Shown here in pieces: positions 32,056 through 39,955 of a stretch of 62,580 nt of DNA (position 1 is its first letter; each line of letters opens with the position of its first letter). The notes under the pieces are model-generated. The model made no database searches and was not told where the DNA came from. It worked only from the letters and a program-made list of their open reading frames with translations. The stretch is taken from positions 64,001-126,580 of IMG/VR virus record IMGVR_UViG_3300017963_002532; one strand, written 5' to 3'. Source of the stretch: a virus. A program made the position numbers and the translations under genes.

Positions 32056-33921
32056 TTACGACTTAATGATCATTGCCTGCACGCCGTCCTTCTTCTTCTC
32101 ATCAGCCTCCACGGTCTCACCACGGAAACGCTTCTGAGCCTCATTCAGACGCTTGGCAACCTCGTACTCTTGCATCCCTTGTTCAATGAAGAACTTGTAG
32201 ATGCCGTCGATCGTGTTCCTACCCTGTTGGAGAGTGGCGAGCCAGAACTGCTTACCCTGCTCGTCCACCGCACGCTTCAGGATATACTGATAGCACCAGT
32301 CGATGAACTCGGGGGCATTCATACCCGGCGGGGGCGGGTCCATACCCGGCTTGACCGGATTCTGCTCGGCTTCCCAACCCTCAGAGCGCGGCTTCTCGTC
32401 GATGTTGTCGAAGACGAACATCCAACGATCTACCATATCGCCCTCGGTGTAGTTGTCCATAACGCACTTACGCGCATCTTCACCCATCTGCTCGCGTAGC
32501 TCGTCGTTGCAGAGTAGCTCCTGCATCTTCTCAGCGCAGTCATTAATATCTGGTAGAGCACGCTTCTGAGAAGTCTCCGGCTCGTAATACCAACGGTCTA
32601 CCTCGATCGGCATTCCACCCAGGTGGACGGTGTATTCGTCCTTGTTGATATACGGGAAGTTCGGGATGCGCACCTTCTCCGTTAGGGCGGAGTAGTCCAG
32701 TGCCAGCACCGGGACGCCGCAAGCCTTCGCCTCGATGGGCGGGATTCCCTCACCCTCGGCGATTGAAAGCTGGACGTAGAGGTCGGCACAGTTGTAGATC
32801 TGCGCGAGAATATCACGACTCACACCACCATGAGTGTTCGGGCAAGACGCGGTGTGGCGTCCGCACTTCGCACACTGCACGCTGATCGTCTTGTTGCCGT
32901 TGATGGTCTCGACCGGCTTGTTAGCCAGCGCAACAGCCGGAGCGACAAAGATGTGATTGCACGCACGACACATGAACGTGTTGTACACGAATGCATGTAG
33001 GTCATGGCACGTATGCTCAACGCCGTAGTAGCCCTTCGAGATGCGCTCGATGTGCTTGGGATAGTTGTAGGACTGAGCGTTGTCAGGATAGCTCGTATGC
33101 AACCAGAGGATAGCCTTATCCACCCTGGCGTTGCCACGATATTTGTTCTTCATCTGCGCAAAGGCGTCGATCAGATCCGGGAACAGCTTACGCGCCTGAT
33201 TACGCATGGTGCTGAGGATCACGCCGCGATCTTCGATGCGGTCGTTGAAGACCTGATTGCCAACGATGACCGGCGTGTTGGAGCGAACCTGTAGCCACTC
33301 GCGCTTGAGTTCTTCCTTGTCCGCCCCCATAGGACGGAACGTGTCCACGTCGATCGGGGTGCGAAGTGGAACCTTGTGGAGACGAGACCGCTGCTTGCCC
33401 AGGACCGTGCTGTTACGAGCGAGAGTATCGATACCGAAATCGGTATAGCTCATCACGTAGTCGCACGACTCGTAGGTCTTGATCCAGTCTTCGTCCTGCG
33501 GGCAGGAGTCTACTGTCGGCATCCACAGCCACTTGAAGCAGCCGCGATACGGAGACCGCTTAATCCACTGGTCCATCCAGTGGTCCCTGTTGCAGACGAC
33601 AAAGTCCGGCTGGAAGTCGAGAACTACCTCGTCAAACTTCCAAGCGCCGAACTGGTTAATCAACTGCCCCTTGTCTTCCGGGAACGGGGAGGGGGTCATG
33701 TAGACGCGCTTCTCTTCCTCGTTCGTCGGCATACAGAAGTACTGCTTCCAGGGATTGGTATGACGACGCGGATCATTAGCATATCCATAGCTGCCGAACT
33801 CAGCGATCTCATACTTTCCTGTCGCGTACAGCCCCTTTAGCAACCGCTGATTGTATGTTGAGAAACCAGTAGCGAGAAAAGATGACTCGCTTACAATCAA
33901 TATTCTTTTTTTACGTTCCAT
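32056..33921 (-). CDS. GT4-family glycosyltransferase with Cys-rich insert and C-terminal DUF4214-like domain
   Basis: This 621-residue protein is a fusion. Residues about 5-230 form the first Rossmann domain. A donor-side domain follows with VQLSIAEGEGIPPIEAKACGVPVLA near residue 385. Between them (about 315-365) is an insert with CRAC, CAKC and a further CPN cysteine, likely to bind zinc. Residues about 530-585 (APEFIDWCYQYILKR..D..G..FW) match the DUF4214 pattern seen in secreted and glycan-related proteins. It is the first enzyme of the sugar run after the HNH gene, overlapping its end by 11 bases. Confidence 0.8.
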   Translation of the reverse strand: MERKKRILIVSESSFLATGFSTYNQRLLKGLYATGKYEIAEFGSYGYANDPRRHTNPWKQYFCMPTNEEEKRVYMTPSPFPEDKGQLINQFGAWKFDEVVLDFQPDFVVCNRDHWMDQWIKRSPYRGCFKWLWMPTVDSCPQDEDWIKTYESCDYVMSYTDFGIDTLARNSTVLGKQRSRLHKVPLRTPIDVDTFRPMGADKEELKREWLQVRSNTPVIVGNQVFNDRIEDRGVILSTMRNQARKLFPDLIDAFAQMKNKYRGNARVDKAILWLHTSYPDNAQSYNYPKHIERISKGYYGVEHTCHDLHAFVYNTFMCRACNHIFVAPAVALANKPVETINGNKTISVQCAKCGRHTASCPNTHGGVSRDILAQIYNCADLYVQLSIAEGEGIPPIEAKACGVPVLALDYSALTEKVRIPNFPYINKDEYTVHLGGMPIEVDRWYYEPETSQKRALPDINDCAEKMQELLCNDELREQMGEDARKCVMDNYTEGDMVDRWMFVFDNIDEKPRSEGWEAEQNPVKPGMDPPPPGMNAPEFIDWCYQYILKRAVDEQGKQFWLATLQQGRNTIDGIYKFFIEQGMQEYEVAKRLNEAQKRFRGETVEADEKKKDGVQAMIIKS

Positions 33922-34555
33922 ACTGATCTAACTCCCACTTCCTTCGCAGATTGGGACGAATATTCTTAGGCATACTATCACACTTAGATCTATTTTCAAT
34001 AGGGTCTAGTGGCTGGCAATTCTCAATACACATCCCATTTTCTGGATTCTTCCATTTAGACAGGGGAATAATATGATCGATTTCAAATTTGATGCCATAA
34101 TCGTCCCATGTCCATTCTGGACTCCATGTCGGACGCAATTGCATTTCAGACATAAACTCTAGCGTACTACCTACCCCTAATAGAAGTAACGTACTTTTAT
34201 TCTTCTTCCGCCCGGTGGTGCGAAGCATTTTACCAATACGTCCGCGTAGATTTTTGATCAACCTATACCCAGGATCAGATCGCCTACGTTCTAAATCATA
34301 TTTGCGTTTACGAGTACGAATTACGTTAGAATTCTTCTCTCTGTATTTCTTCACGGTATTTTTCACGGCATCTGCATTATTCCAATAGTATTGGCGTTTC
34401 TGCCGTCGTAAACGTTCAGCATGTTTTTGTCGGTACTTATCCTGATATTGTTTACAACACAACTTACAAGAAGGATATATACCTCCCTTGTGAGCCTTGC
34501 TATTATGGAAGTCAGACTCCAACTTAACCTTACCGCATTTACTACAGGTCTTCAT
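33911..34555 (-). CDS. HNH endonuclease (free-standing)
   Basis: From ATG 34555 the protein is 214 residues. It starts with a CSKCGKVK and CKLCCKQY zinc-ribbon pair, continues with a very basic helical region, and ends with an HNH core, EIDHIIPLSKWKNPENGMCIENCQPLDPIENRSK compressed in form: the catalytic DH, the NC-QPL and the N-x-K elements are all visible near residues 155-190. The region is clearly more AT-rich than its surroundings. It follows the ssb terminator and may be a mobile homing endonuclease inserted between ssb and the sugar genes. A start at 34585 would lie in the terminator hairpin. Confidence 0.82.
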   Translation of the reverse strand: MKTCSKCGKVKLESDFHNSKAHKGGIYPSCKLCCKQYQDKYRQKHAERLRRQKRQYYWNNADAVKNTVKKYREKNSNVIRTRKRKYDLERRRSDPGYRLIKNLRGRIGKMLRTTGRKKNKSTLLLLGVGSTLEFMSEMQLRPTWSPEWTWDDYGIKFEIDHIIPLSKWKNPENGMCIENCQPLDPIENRSKCDSMPKNIRPNLRRKWELDQYGT

Positions 34556-34556
34556 A

Positions 34557-34595
34557 ATACAAAGAAAGTGGGCGACAGCATACACCGCCGCCCAC
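34557..34595 (-). terminator. Rho-independent-like terminator after ssb
   Basis: On the minus strand GTGGGCG (34595-34589) pairs with CGCCCAC (34575-34569) around a 13-base loop, followed by the T-rich tract CTTTCTTTGTATT. It begins 9 bases after the ssb stop. This should end or reduce transcripts begun at promoter copy B and would make the following HNH and sugar genes depend on read-through. Confidence 0.6.
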
Positions 34596-34603
34596 CGTGT
34601 TAC

Positions 34604-34978
34604 TTAAAACGGGACGTCATCATCGTCGGCTGGCTTTGCCTTCGGCGGTCCGCCCTTGGGCTCGATGAACTGGAAGCCCTCCATGTGGACGCGAATCCGG
34701 CTTCGCTTCTCACCATCCTTCTCCCACGTCTCCAGCTTCAGCCGACCCTCGACGTGAAGGCGATGCCCCTTCTTTACGCTGCCGTGGATTAGCTCTGCCT
34801 GAGCGCCCCACGCAACGATATCGACAAAGAGCGTCTCTTCCTGCTGCTCTCCGCCTTGGTTCTTCCAAACACGAGTGACCGCGAGACCGAAGTCGGTGAC
34901 CGACGTGCCACCAGTGGTCTTGCGGAGTTCCGGGTCACGAGTCAGGCGACCGAGTAGAATTACCTTGTTGTAGTTCAT
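34604..34978 (-). CDS. ssb: Single-stranded DNA-binding protein
   Basis: This 124-residue OB-fold protein begins NKVILLGRLTRDPELR, the classic bacterial SSB start, and continues with FVDIVAWG and GHRLHVEGRL. The acidic C-terminal tip DDDDVPF matches the conserved tail that recruits replication and repair partners. It is shorter than E. coli SSB because the linker is reduced. The ATG overlaps the stop of the HExxH gene. It is the second gene behind promoter copy B and is followed by a terminator-like hairpin. Confidence 0.95.
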   Translation of the reverse strand: MNYNKVILLGRLTRDPELRKTTGGTSVTDFGLAVTRVWKNQGGEQQEETLFVDIVAWGAQAELIHGSVKKGHRLHVEGRLKLETWEKDGEKRSRIRVHMEGFQFIEPKGGPPKAKPADDDDVPF

Positions 34979-35493
34979 TGACTTCTCTCCAATTGCGTAA
35001 CTAGAATAAACCTCTCGAAATTCAAGAGACTGACAAAATCGAACAGCACATCGTCCTTGCGAGCGGTATCGATATGCTGCACATCCAATTCTCTGTTATT
35101 GCGATACTCTCCCCATATACCACTAAGTGCGGCTTGGGCAGAGACAAACTCTTCAACATCGTCTTCGTTGATGACACATGGCGGCATGAATACGGGACCT
35201 GATAGGCGCACACCGTGTTCAGTGGTGTACTGGATATCAGTGCTGCCCATGATCCGACCGATGCCATGAATGATCTCATGTAGGAAGATCTCAGCCGCAA
35301 GATCAGTGATGGTGATAAACATATCCTTTTGCAGCAACAGAGACTCAAAGGAATTTTCAACCACGTAAAATCCTTCAAGTCCATTCTCATTGCCTCGCCA
35401 CTTAAGGCGGAGTTCACAGATTTCACCATCTTCAGAGCCGGAAACCGTGACCGATCCAGCGGTTAGGTTTATCTGAACTAATACAGATGCCAT
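34975..35493 (-). CDS. Small protein with HExxH zinc-protease-like motif
   Basis: This 172-residue protein has LAAEIFLHEIIHGIGRIMG near residue 75, an HExxH motif in a helix, the hallmark of zincin metalloproteases, with acidic residues following (for example in EFVSAQ near residue 115) that could be the third ligand. It is the first gene after promoter copy B, directly before ssb, so it is probably expressed with replication genes. Phages often carry small HExxH proteins, mostly without known targets. Protease activity is unproven. Confidence 0.6.
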   Translation of the reverse strand: MASVLVQINLTAGSVTVSGSEDGEICELRLKWRGNENGLEGFYVVENSFESLLLQKDMFITITDLAAEIFLHEIIHGIGRIMGSTDIQYTTEHGVRLSGPVFMPPCVINEDDVEEFVSAQAALSGIWGEYRNNRELDVQHIDTARKDDVLFDFVSLLNFERFILVTQLERSQ

Positions 35494-35508
35494 ATGGATT
35501 CATCCCTC

Positions 35509-35543
35509 TATATATATTATGGCGTTTGCGCCTAAAAACTTTC
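35509..35543 (-). promoter_or_regulatory. Promoter-like motif, copy B
   Basis: On the minus strand GAAAG (35543-35539) is followed by 15 bases, GCCATAAT (35523-35516), 3 bases and TATAG. It sits in the 38-base gap after dnaE, with the upstream element inside the last dnaE codons. The ATG at 35493 lies about 15 bases downstream of TATAG. The GGCG-CAAA-CGCC palindrome just before the -10-like part may or may not be relevant. Confidence 0.72.
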
Positions 35544-38500
35544 AGACTTTACCTTAGAAATTTGCTGAATTTTCCAGGCTTTGACACCATCATTGTAGAA
35601 GCACCATAGCCGAACGATGCTATTTGGGACGAGTAGTTCTCCATACTTCGAGTACGTCTTCGGGAAGACGACCACGTCCTTCAAACCATAGGATCGATCG
35701 CTGACAGACAAGAACGCCATCGGCTTCCTGTCCTTCTTCGTGTGAACGACGCGAACATCATCAATCTGGACACAAAGCTGGAATCGTTCGTCGTTCTCCA
35801 TCGATAAAGTATCAAGACAGTTGTGCCCCGTGTTGGGTAGCGACGTGAAGATATCTTCAAAATTGCCGCTCAGGGGACAGCCAAGATACTTGTGTTCGTT
35901 CTGAAGATTCCACTCCTTGTCGTCACTGAACACCGACTCCTGGTACAGTTTCTCATACAGGACTCTTAGCTTAGCTCGACGATTCTTGTTGGGCACGAAC
36001 TCCTTCTTACTCTTACGGTCATCTACCGTATCCTCGTCGCCCATCGCTTCGATCAGCGGGACGAGCCCGTCAGTAGCGATATTGGCAAAGGCGTGCTCGC
36101 GCTCACGCTTCGGCAAGTCCTGAATGGTCTCGTATTCGAGTTCCATCTGCTTACGCGGCATACCGAACACGTCACACGCTCCACTACGAATCAAGCCCTC
36201 CATGACGCGACGGTTGACCCTGTGCTCATTCGCCAGTCGAACGAAGTGATAGAAGTCAGTCGCAGCACTGCACTTCTGGACCGTGCGCAGCCCGCCGATG
36301 CCCACGCCGTGGATGTGAGATAGACCGAACGCGATAGAACTCTCGCTCGTGATCTCGAAGTCCATGTTGCATACTGTCACCGACGGTGGAGTTACCCGAA
36401 TACCCGCGATCTTGGCGTCATTGATAAGTTCCTTGATGCGCTCTAAGGACTTCTGCTTATCGCCCAGGTTGGCGCACTTGATCATGTTGGCGCAGTAGAA
36501 CTCCGCCGGATAGTTCGCCTTCAAGAAGGCGTTCTTGTAAGAAAGAAGAGAATACGCCACCGAGTGAGACTTGTTGAATCCGTAGCCCGCGCCCTCTTTG
36601 ATGTAGTTCCAAAGCTGCTCAGCGATATCTTCGTAGCCGTTCTGCTTGGCTAGCTCGATGAAGCGAGCCTCCTGCTTGGCAAGTAGCTCCGGCTTCTTCT
36701 TGCCGATCGCCTTACGCACGATATCCGCCTCGCTCAACGTCATACCAACCATCGCGCACATCTGTAGCGCCTGCTCTTGATAGACGTAGACCGAGTGGGT
36801 CGGTCCAAGGACCGGCTTCAGGTCGTCGTGGATATATGCCTCTTCCTCTTCGCCGTGCTTGATCCGGGCGTAGCGCCTCGTCATCCCAGCGTCGAGGCAC
36901 GCCGGACGGATCAGGGCGGCGATGGCAGAGATCTCTTCAACGTTCGTGGGCGCAATAGACTTACACCAAGTCCTACCCAGGTTAGAACGCATCTGGAAGA
37001 TACCCTCTGTCCGACCATCGGCGAGCATCTGAAATGCTCTCTTGTTACCCTGTGGGAATCCCTCGAAGTCAATATCGACACCGTGGCGTTCCTTCACAAG
37101 ACCCAGGGCGTGGTGGATGATATCCAACTCGTTGAGCCCAAGGATATCCAGCTTGAGATAGCCGAGTTCATCAACCTCTTCCATCGACCAGCCGCAGATC
37201 AGCTTCTTGCCGCTCTTGTCTCGCACGAGCGGTAGGTTGCCGGTATCAAACGATACGTCGTTGATGATAACGGCGGCAGCGTGGACACCATAGCCGCGAT
37301 ACTTCCCCTCCAGCTTACGAGCGATCTCGAACACCTTGGGATACAGCTTCTCTGCTGCTGCAAGCTGAGGGTTGATATCGAACGCTTCCTTTAGGGAGAT
37401 ATCCGTGGCGTGGTCGTCGTTCTTCGGCGGGATCAATCCTGTCACACGGTTCGCCTCGTCAAACGGGACGCCCTGTGTGCGCATTACATCCTTCAGCACG
37501 GAGCGGGCAGTCATGCGACCGAAGGTAATCAACTGAGACACGCGGTCATCACCGAATCGTTCAGCGATGTATTGGATCACGTCTTCCCGATATTCCTTGG
37601 CAACATCAATATCCACATCCGGGAATGAATGAGAACGACCAACGTTGTAGAACCGCTCCCACACCAAGCCCCACTCGATGGGATCGAGATCCTTACCAGT
37701 CACGCCGAGTAGATAGAGGGTGAGCGAACCACCCGCTGATCCACGACCAGAACCGAACGGAATGCCACGAGCCTTACCCCACGACACCACGTCGTGGACA
37801 AGGAGGAAGTATTCCGCCATACCCGCTTGTTCAATGTCGGCGAGTTCTTTCTTCATGCGTGCCGCATACTCATCCTTATTAGGGCGGCTGCTGATATCAA
37901 ACTTCTTCCAACCCTCCAGAGCGAGTTGACGTAGCTGCTCAATAGGAGTATCGTTCGAGTCGTTGCTGATAGTCGGTAGGTGACGTCCACCGACACCGAC
38001 CTCGAACTCCTCGATACGCTCAGCGATACGTTGGGTCTCGTCGATCTCCTGGGGTGTGCAGTCAAACTGGAGGCACTCTTCGCTGGTCTTAAGGTATAGT
38101 TCACCGGCGTAGTCAGAGTAGCTCTCCTTAACCTCGTTGATGTGACGCGCAGTCATAATACCGATCAGGTGTAGGTGAGCCTCGTGATCCTCCTTTTTGG
38201 AGAAGTGGGCGTCCATTGTATATACGGTCGGACGACCGTACAACTTCGCCATCTTACGCATGAACGCGTTGATCTTCGCCTGATCGCAGTCAAGATCCCG
38301 GCATCCGATATCCTGGACCTCGAAGTAGAGGTTGTCGCCAAACTCTTTGACCATTAGACCAGCACGCTGAGTAGCTAGAGATTCATCACCCTCGCGGAAC
38401 GGCTTGCTGACCAGCCCTTTGGGGCATCCACTCAGAATGATCAAGCCCTCTTTGTTTGCTACCAGAGATCCCCAATCAATCCGTGGCTCGTAATGGAAGA

Positions 38501-38861
38501 ACTCAGGGGAGTTGGAGATGGAGACCAGCCGCATCATATTGTGCCAGCCCGTCTCGTTCTGCGCCAGCACAGTGATATGGAATGACTTGCCGCGCCCGAA
38601 CCCCTGGTCTTTCTGAGTCTTGGCGTCCGGGATGAGATAGAACTCGCATCCCAGGATAGGCTTCACGCCCTCTTTCTTGCACGCCTTCCAGAAGGCGATA
38701 TGGGCTGCAACGTTACCGTGGTCCGTGACCGCGATAGCTCCCGCACCTGTCTTCTTTGCGAACTTCGCCAGATCGTCAGGAGTATTTAGTCCATCAATCG
38801 AGTGCATGGTGCTGGCGCTCGTATGACAGTGAAGGTGTACGATTGGTTTAGATGTGTTCAT
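35532..38861 (-). CDS. dnaE: DNA polymerase III alpha subunit (DnaE type)
   Basis: From ATG 38861 (GGAAG six bases upstream) the protein is 1109 residues. An N-terminal PHP domain has HLHCH, TDHGN, a GCEFYL glutamate and DAHF, so the metal-binding residues that many bacterial DnaE proteins lose look kept. The polymerase core has GSGRGSAGGSL, PDVDID with two catalytic Asp and KLDILGLNELD with the third. An OB-fold region (VRVVHTKKDRKPMAFL) lies near the C-terminus; the tau-binding end of cellular enzymes seems absent. It is probably the phage replicase, with proofreading by the PHP domain or by the DnaQ-like gene at 1-445. Confidence 0.94.
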   Translation of the reverse strand: MNTSKPIVHLHCHTSASTMHSIDGLNTPDDLAKFAKKTGAGAIAVTDHGNVAAHIAFWKACKKEGVKPILGCEFYLIPDAKTQKDQGFGRGKSFHITVLAQNETGWHNMMRLVSISNSPEFFHYEPRIDWGSLVANKEGLIILSGCPKGLVSKPFREGDESLATQRAGLMVKEFGDNLYFEVQDIGCRDLDCDQAKINAFMRKMAKLYGRPTVYTMDAHFSKKEDHEAHLHLIGIMTARHINEVKESYSDYAGELYLKTSEECLQFDCTPQEIDETQRIAERIEEFEVGVGGRHLPTISNDSNDTPIEQLRQLALEGWKKFDISSRPNKDEYAARMKKELADIEQAGMAEYFLLVHDVVSWGKARGIPFGSGRGSAGGSLTLYLLGVTGKDLDPIEWGLVWERFYNVGRSHSFPDVDIDVAKEYREDVIQYIAERFGDDRVSQLITFGRMTARSVLKDVMRTQGVPFDEANRVTGLIPPKNDDHATDISLKEAFDINPQLAAAEKLYPKVFEIARKLEGKYRGYGVHAAAVIINDVSFDTGNLPLVRDKSGKKLICGWSMEEVDELGYLKLDILGLNELDIIHHALGLVKERHGVDIDFEGFPQGNKRAFQMLADGRTEGIFQMRSNLGRTWCKSIAPTNVEEISAIAALIRPACLDAGMTRRYARIKHGEEEEAYIHDDLKPVLGPTHSVYVYQEQALQMCAMVGMTLSEADIVRKAIGKKKPELLAKQEARFIELAKQNGYEDIAEQLWNYIKEGAGYGFNKSHSVAYSLLSYKNAFLKANYPAEFYCANMIKCANLGDKQKSLERIKELINDAKIAGIRVTPPSVTVCNMDFEITSESSIAFGLSHIHGVGIGGLRTVQKCSAATDFYHFVRLANEHRVNRRVMEGLIRSGACDVFGMPRKQMELEYETIQDLPKREREHAFANIATDGLVPLIEAMGDEDTVDDRKSKKEFVPNKNRRAKLRVLYEKLYQESVFSDDKEWNLQNEHKYLGCPLSGNFEDIFTSLPNTGHNCLDTLSMENDERFQLCVQIDDVRVVHTKKDRKPMAFLSVSDRSYGLKDVVVFPKTYSKYGELLVPNSIVRLWCFYNDGVKAWKIQQISKVKSESF

Positions 38862-38874
38862 TTCTATCTTCCAG

Positions 38875-39312
38875 CTATTTGTCGTCTGACTTCTTTGCAA
38901 TCTCATCCACGTTGACGCGATCCTTCGCTACGTCGGGTAGCTTGTCGAGATCTTGCTTGGAGACGTGATCGCCGCGCCTCTTGGTCGGCTTGAAGTCCTT
39001 AGTCCGACCCTTCTTCATGTCTTCCTTGTTCAACTTGTCATCGCGCTCTTTGATCGCCTTCTCTCGCATGGCGCGGACACGCTGGGCGTTGACCTTGTGG
39101 TAATCAGGATCTTCAGGGTCCATCCAACCCATCTGCTTCCAGAGGTCTTCCATACGCTTCCCGGTCTTGATGTTCGGAGCAGAATCACCCGTCCACGTAC
39201 GACGGAACTCTCCCTGACACTGAGGACACTCTATCACGGGTTGATAGTCATCCATCTTCATGAAGACCTCGGCTGCGTATCCACATTCACACGCAAAGTT
39301 GTAAGTAGGCAT
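38875..39312 (-). CDS. FmdB-type zinc-ribbon protein
   Basis: From ATG 39312 the protein is 145 residues. MPTYNFACECGY at the start and IECPQCQGEFRRTW near residue 28 form the CxC...CxxC zinc ribbon of the FmdB family. The rest is a very charged, Lys/Asp-rich tail. Members occur in bacteria and phages and are thought to bind nucleic acid or act as regulators. It is placed directly before dnaE, 13 bases from its start, so a replication-linked role is possible. Confidence 0.72.
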   Translation of the reverse strand: MPTYNFACECGYAAEVFMKMDDYQPVIECPQCQGEFRRTWTGDSAPNIKTGKRMEDLWKQMGWMDPEDPDYHKVNAQRVRAMREKAIKERDDKLNKEDMKKGRTKDFKPTKRRGDHVSKQDLDKLPDVAKDRVNVDEIAKKSDDK

Positions 39313-39320
39313 TACTCCCC

Positions 39321-39530
39321 CTATCCTGAATGCACTACGTGGTAGGTACCACAGATAGTACATTTGGCGCTTGTTTCCCACGGCGCAGTAATGAGCACAT
39401 GGAAAGATATAGATCCACACTCACACTTGAGACCGACGTGTTCCACATAGTCGCCGGTCACCCTACCGTTGTCGGTTTCTACGCCACCATCATGATACTT
39501 TTCTTCTAATTCATAGCGAATCTTTGCCAT
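39321..39530 (-). CDS. Small zinc-ribbon protein
   Basis: From ATG 39530, preceded by GGGGGAG, this 69-residue protein carries CECG near residue 36 and CTICG near residue 56, a plausible zinc ribbon spaced by about 20 residues. The N-terminus is acidic and polar. It lies between the SLOG gene and the FmdB-type gene in the replication operon. No family is recognised beyond the metal site. Confidence 0.6.
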   Translation of the reverse strand: MAKIRYELEEKYHDGGVETDNGRVTGDYVEHVGLKCECGSISFHVLITAPWETSAKCTICGTYHVVHSG

Positions 39531-39538
39531 ATCTCCCC

Positions 39539-39955
39539 CTAAATCCAAATGATGACAACCGGCTTACATGCCTGTCGTGCATAGTTTACAGTACTCTCGG
39601 TACCTTTTGACTTTCCGTCCCAAAACGCAACGATGAAATCAGAGGCAGCCACAATCTCCCGGTTACGAGCATGCGCCGCAGCAGCAAACCCCCGGTCTTC
39701 AATGATGCGTTGCTCCGGCTCGTATATCCACGGCTCGTCATGATAAAACTTAGCAGCAAATTGTTCAGCCAGGGTATCCGTACCCGCAGCTCCGCCACTC
39801 ACTACCACTACGTCACGGACCTTGTCATCAGGCTCTAGCGGAACAAAGCGTAGAATCTGCTCAAAGAAATAACGCTTATCCGTGAAGTCTCTACCACCCA
39901 CGATACCAATATAAGTCTTACCCGATTGCCTTTCGGAACTTCTCCCATTGATCAT
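39539..39955 (-). CDS. SLOG-superfamily protein (DUF2493/YspA-like)
   Basis: From ATG 39955 (AGGAGG nine bases upstream) the protein is 138 residues. YIGIVGGRDFTDKRYF near residue 14, VVVSGGAAGTDTLAEQFA near 45, ARNREIVAASDFIVAFWDGKSKGT near 90 and the closing TVNYA are the standard DUF2493/YspA segments. This Rossmann-like fold binds nucleotides or nucleotide-derived ligands, and some relatives are nucleoside hydrolases or ligand sensors. It overlaps the nuclease gene by 38 bases. Substrate unknown. Confidence 0.8.
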   Translation of the reverse strand: MINGRSSERQSGKTYIGIVGGRDFTDKRYFFEQILRFVPLEPDDKVRDVVVVSGGAAGTDTLAEQFAAKFYHDEPWIYEPEQRIIEDRGFAAAAHARNREIVAASDFIVAFWDGKSKGTESTVNYARQACKPVVIIWI

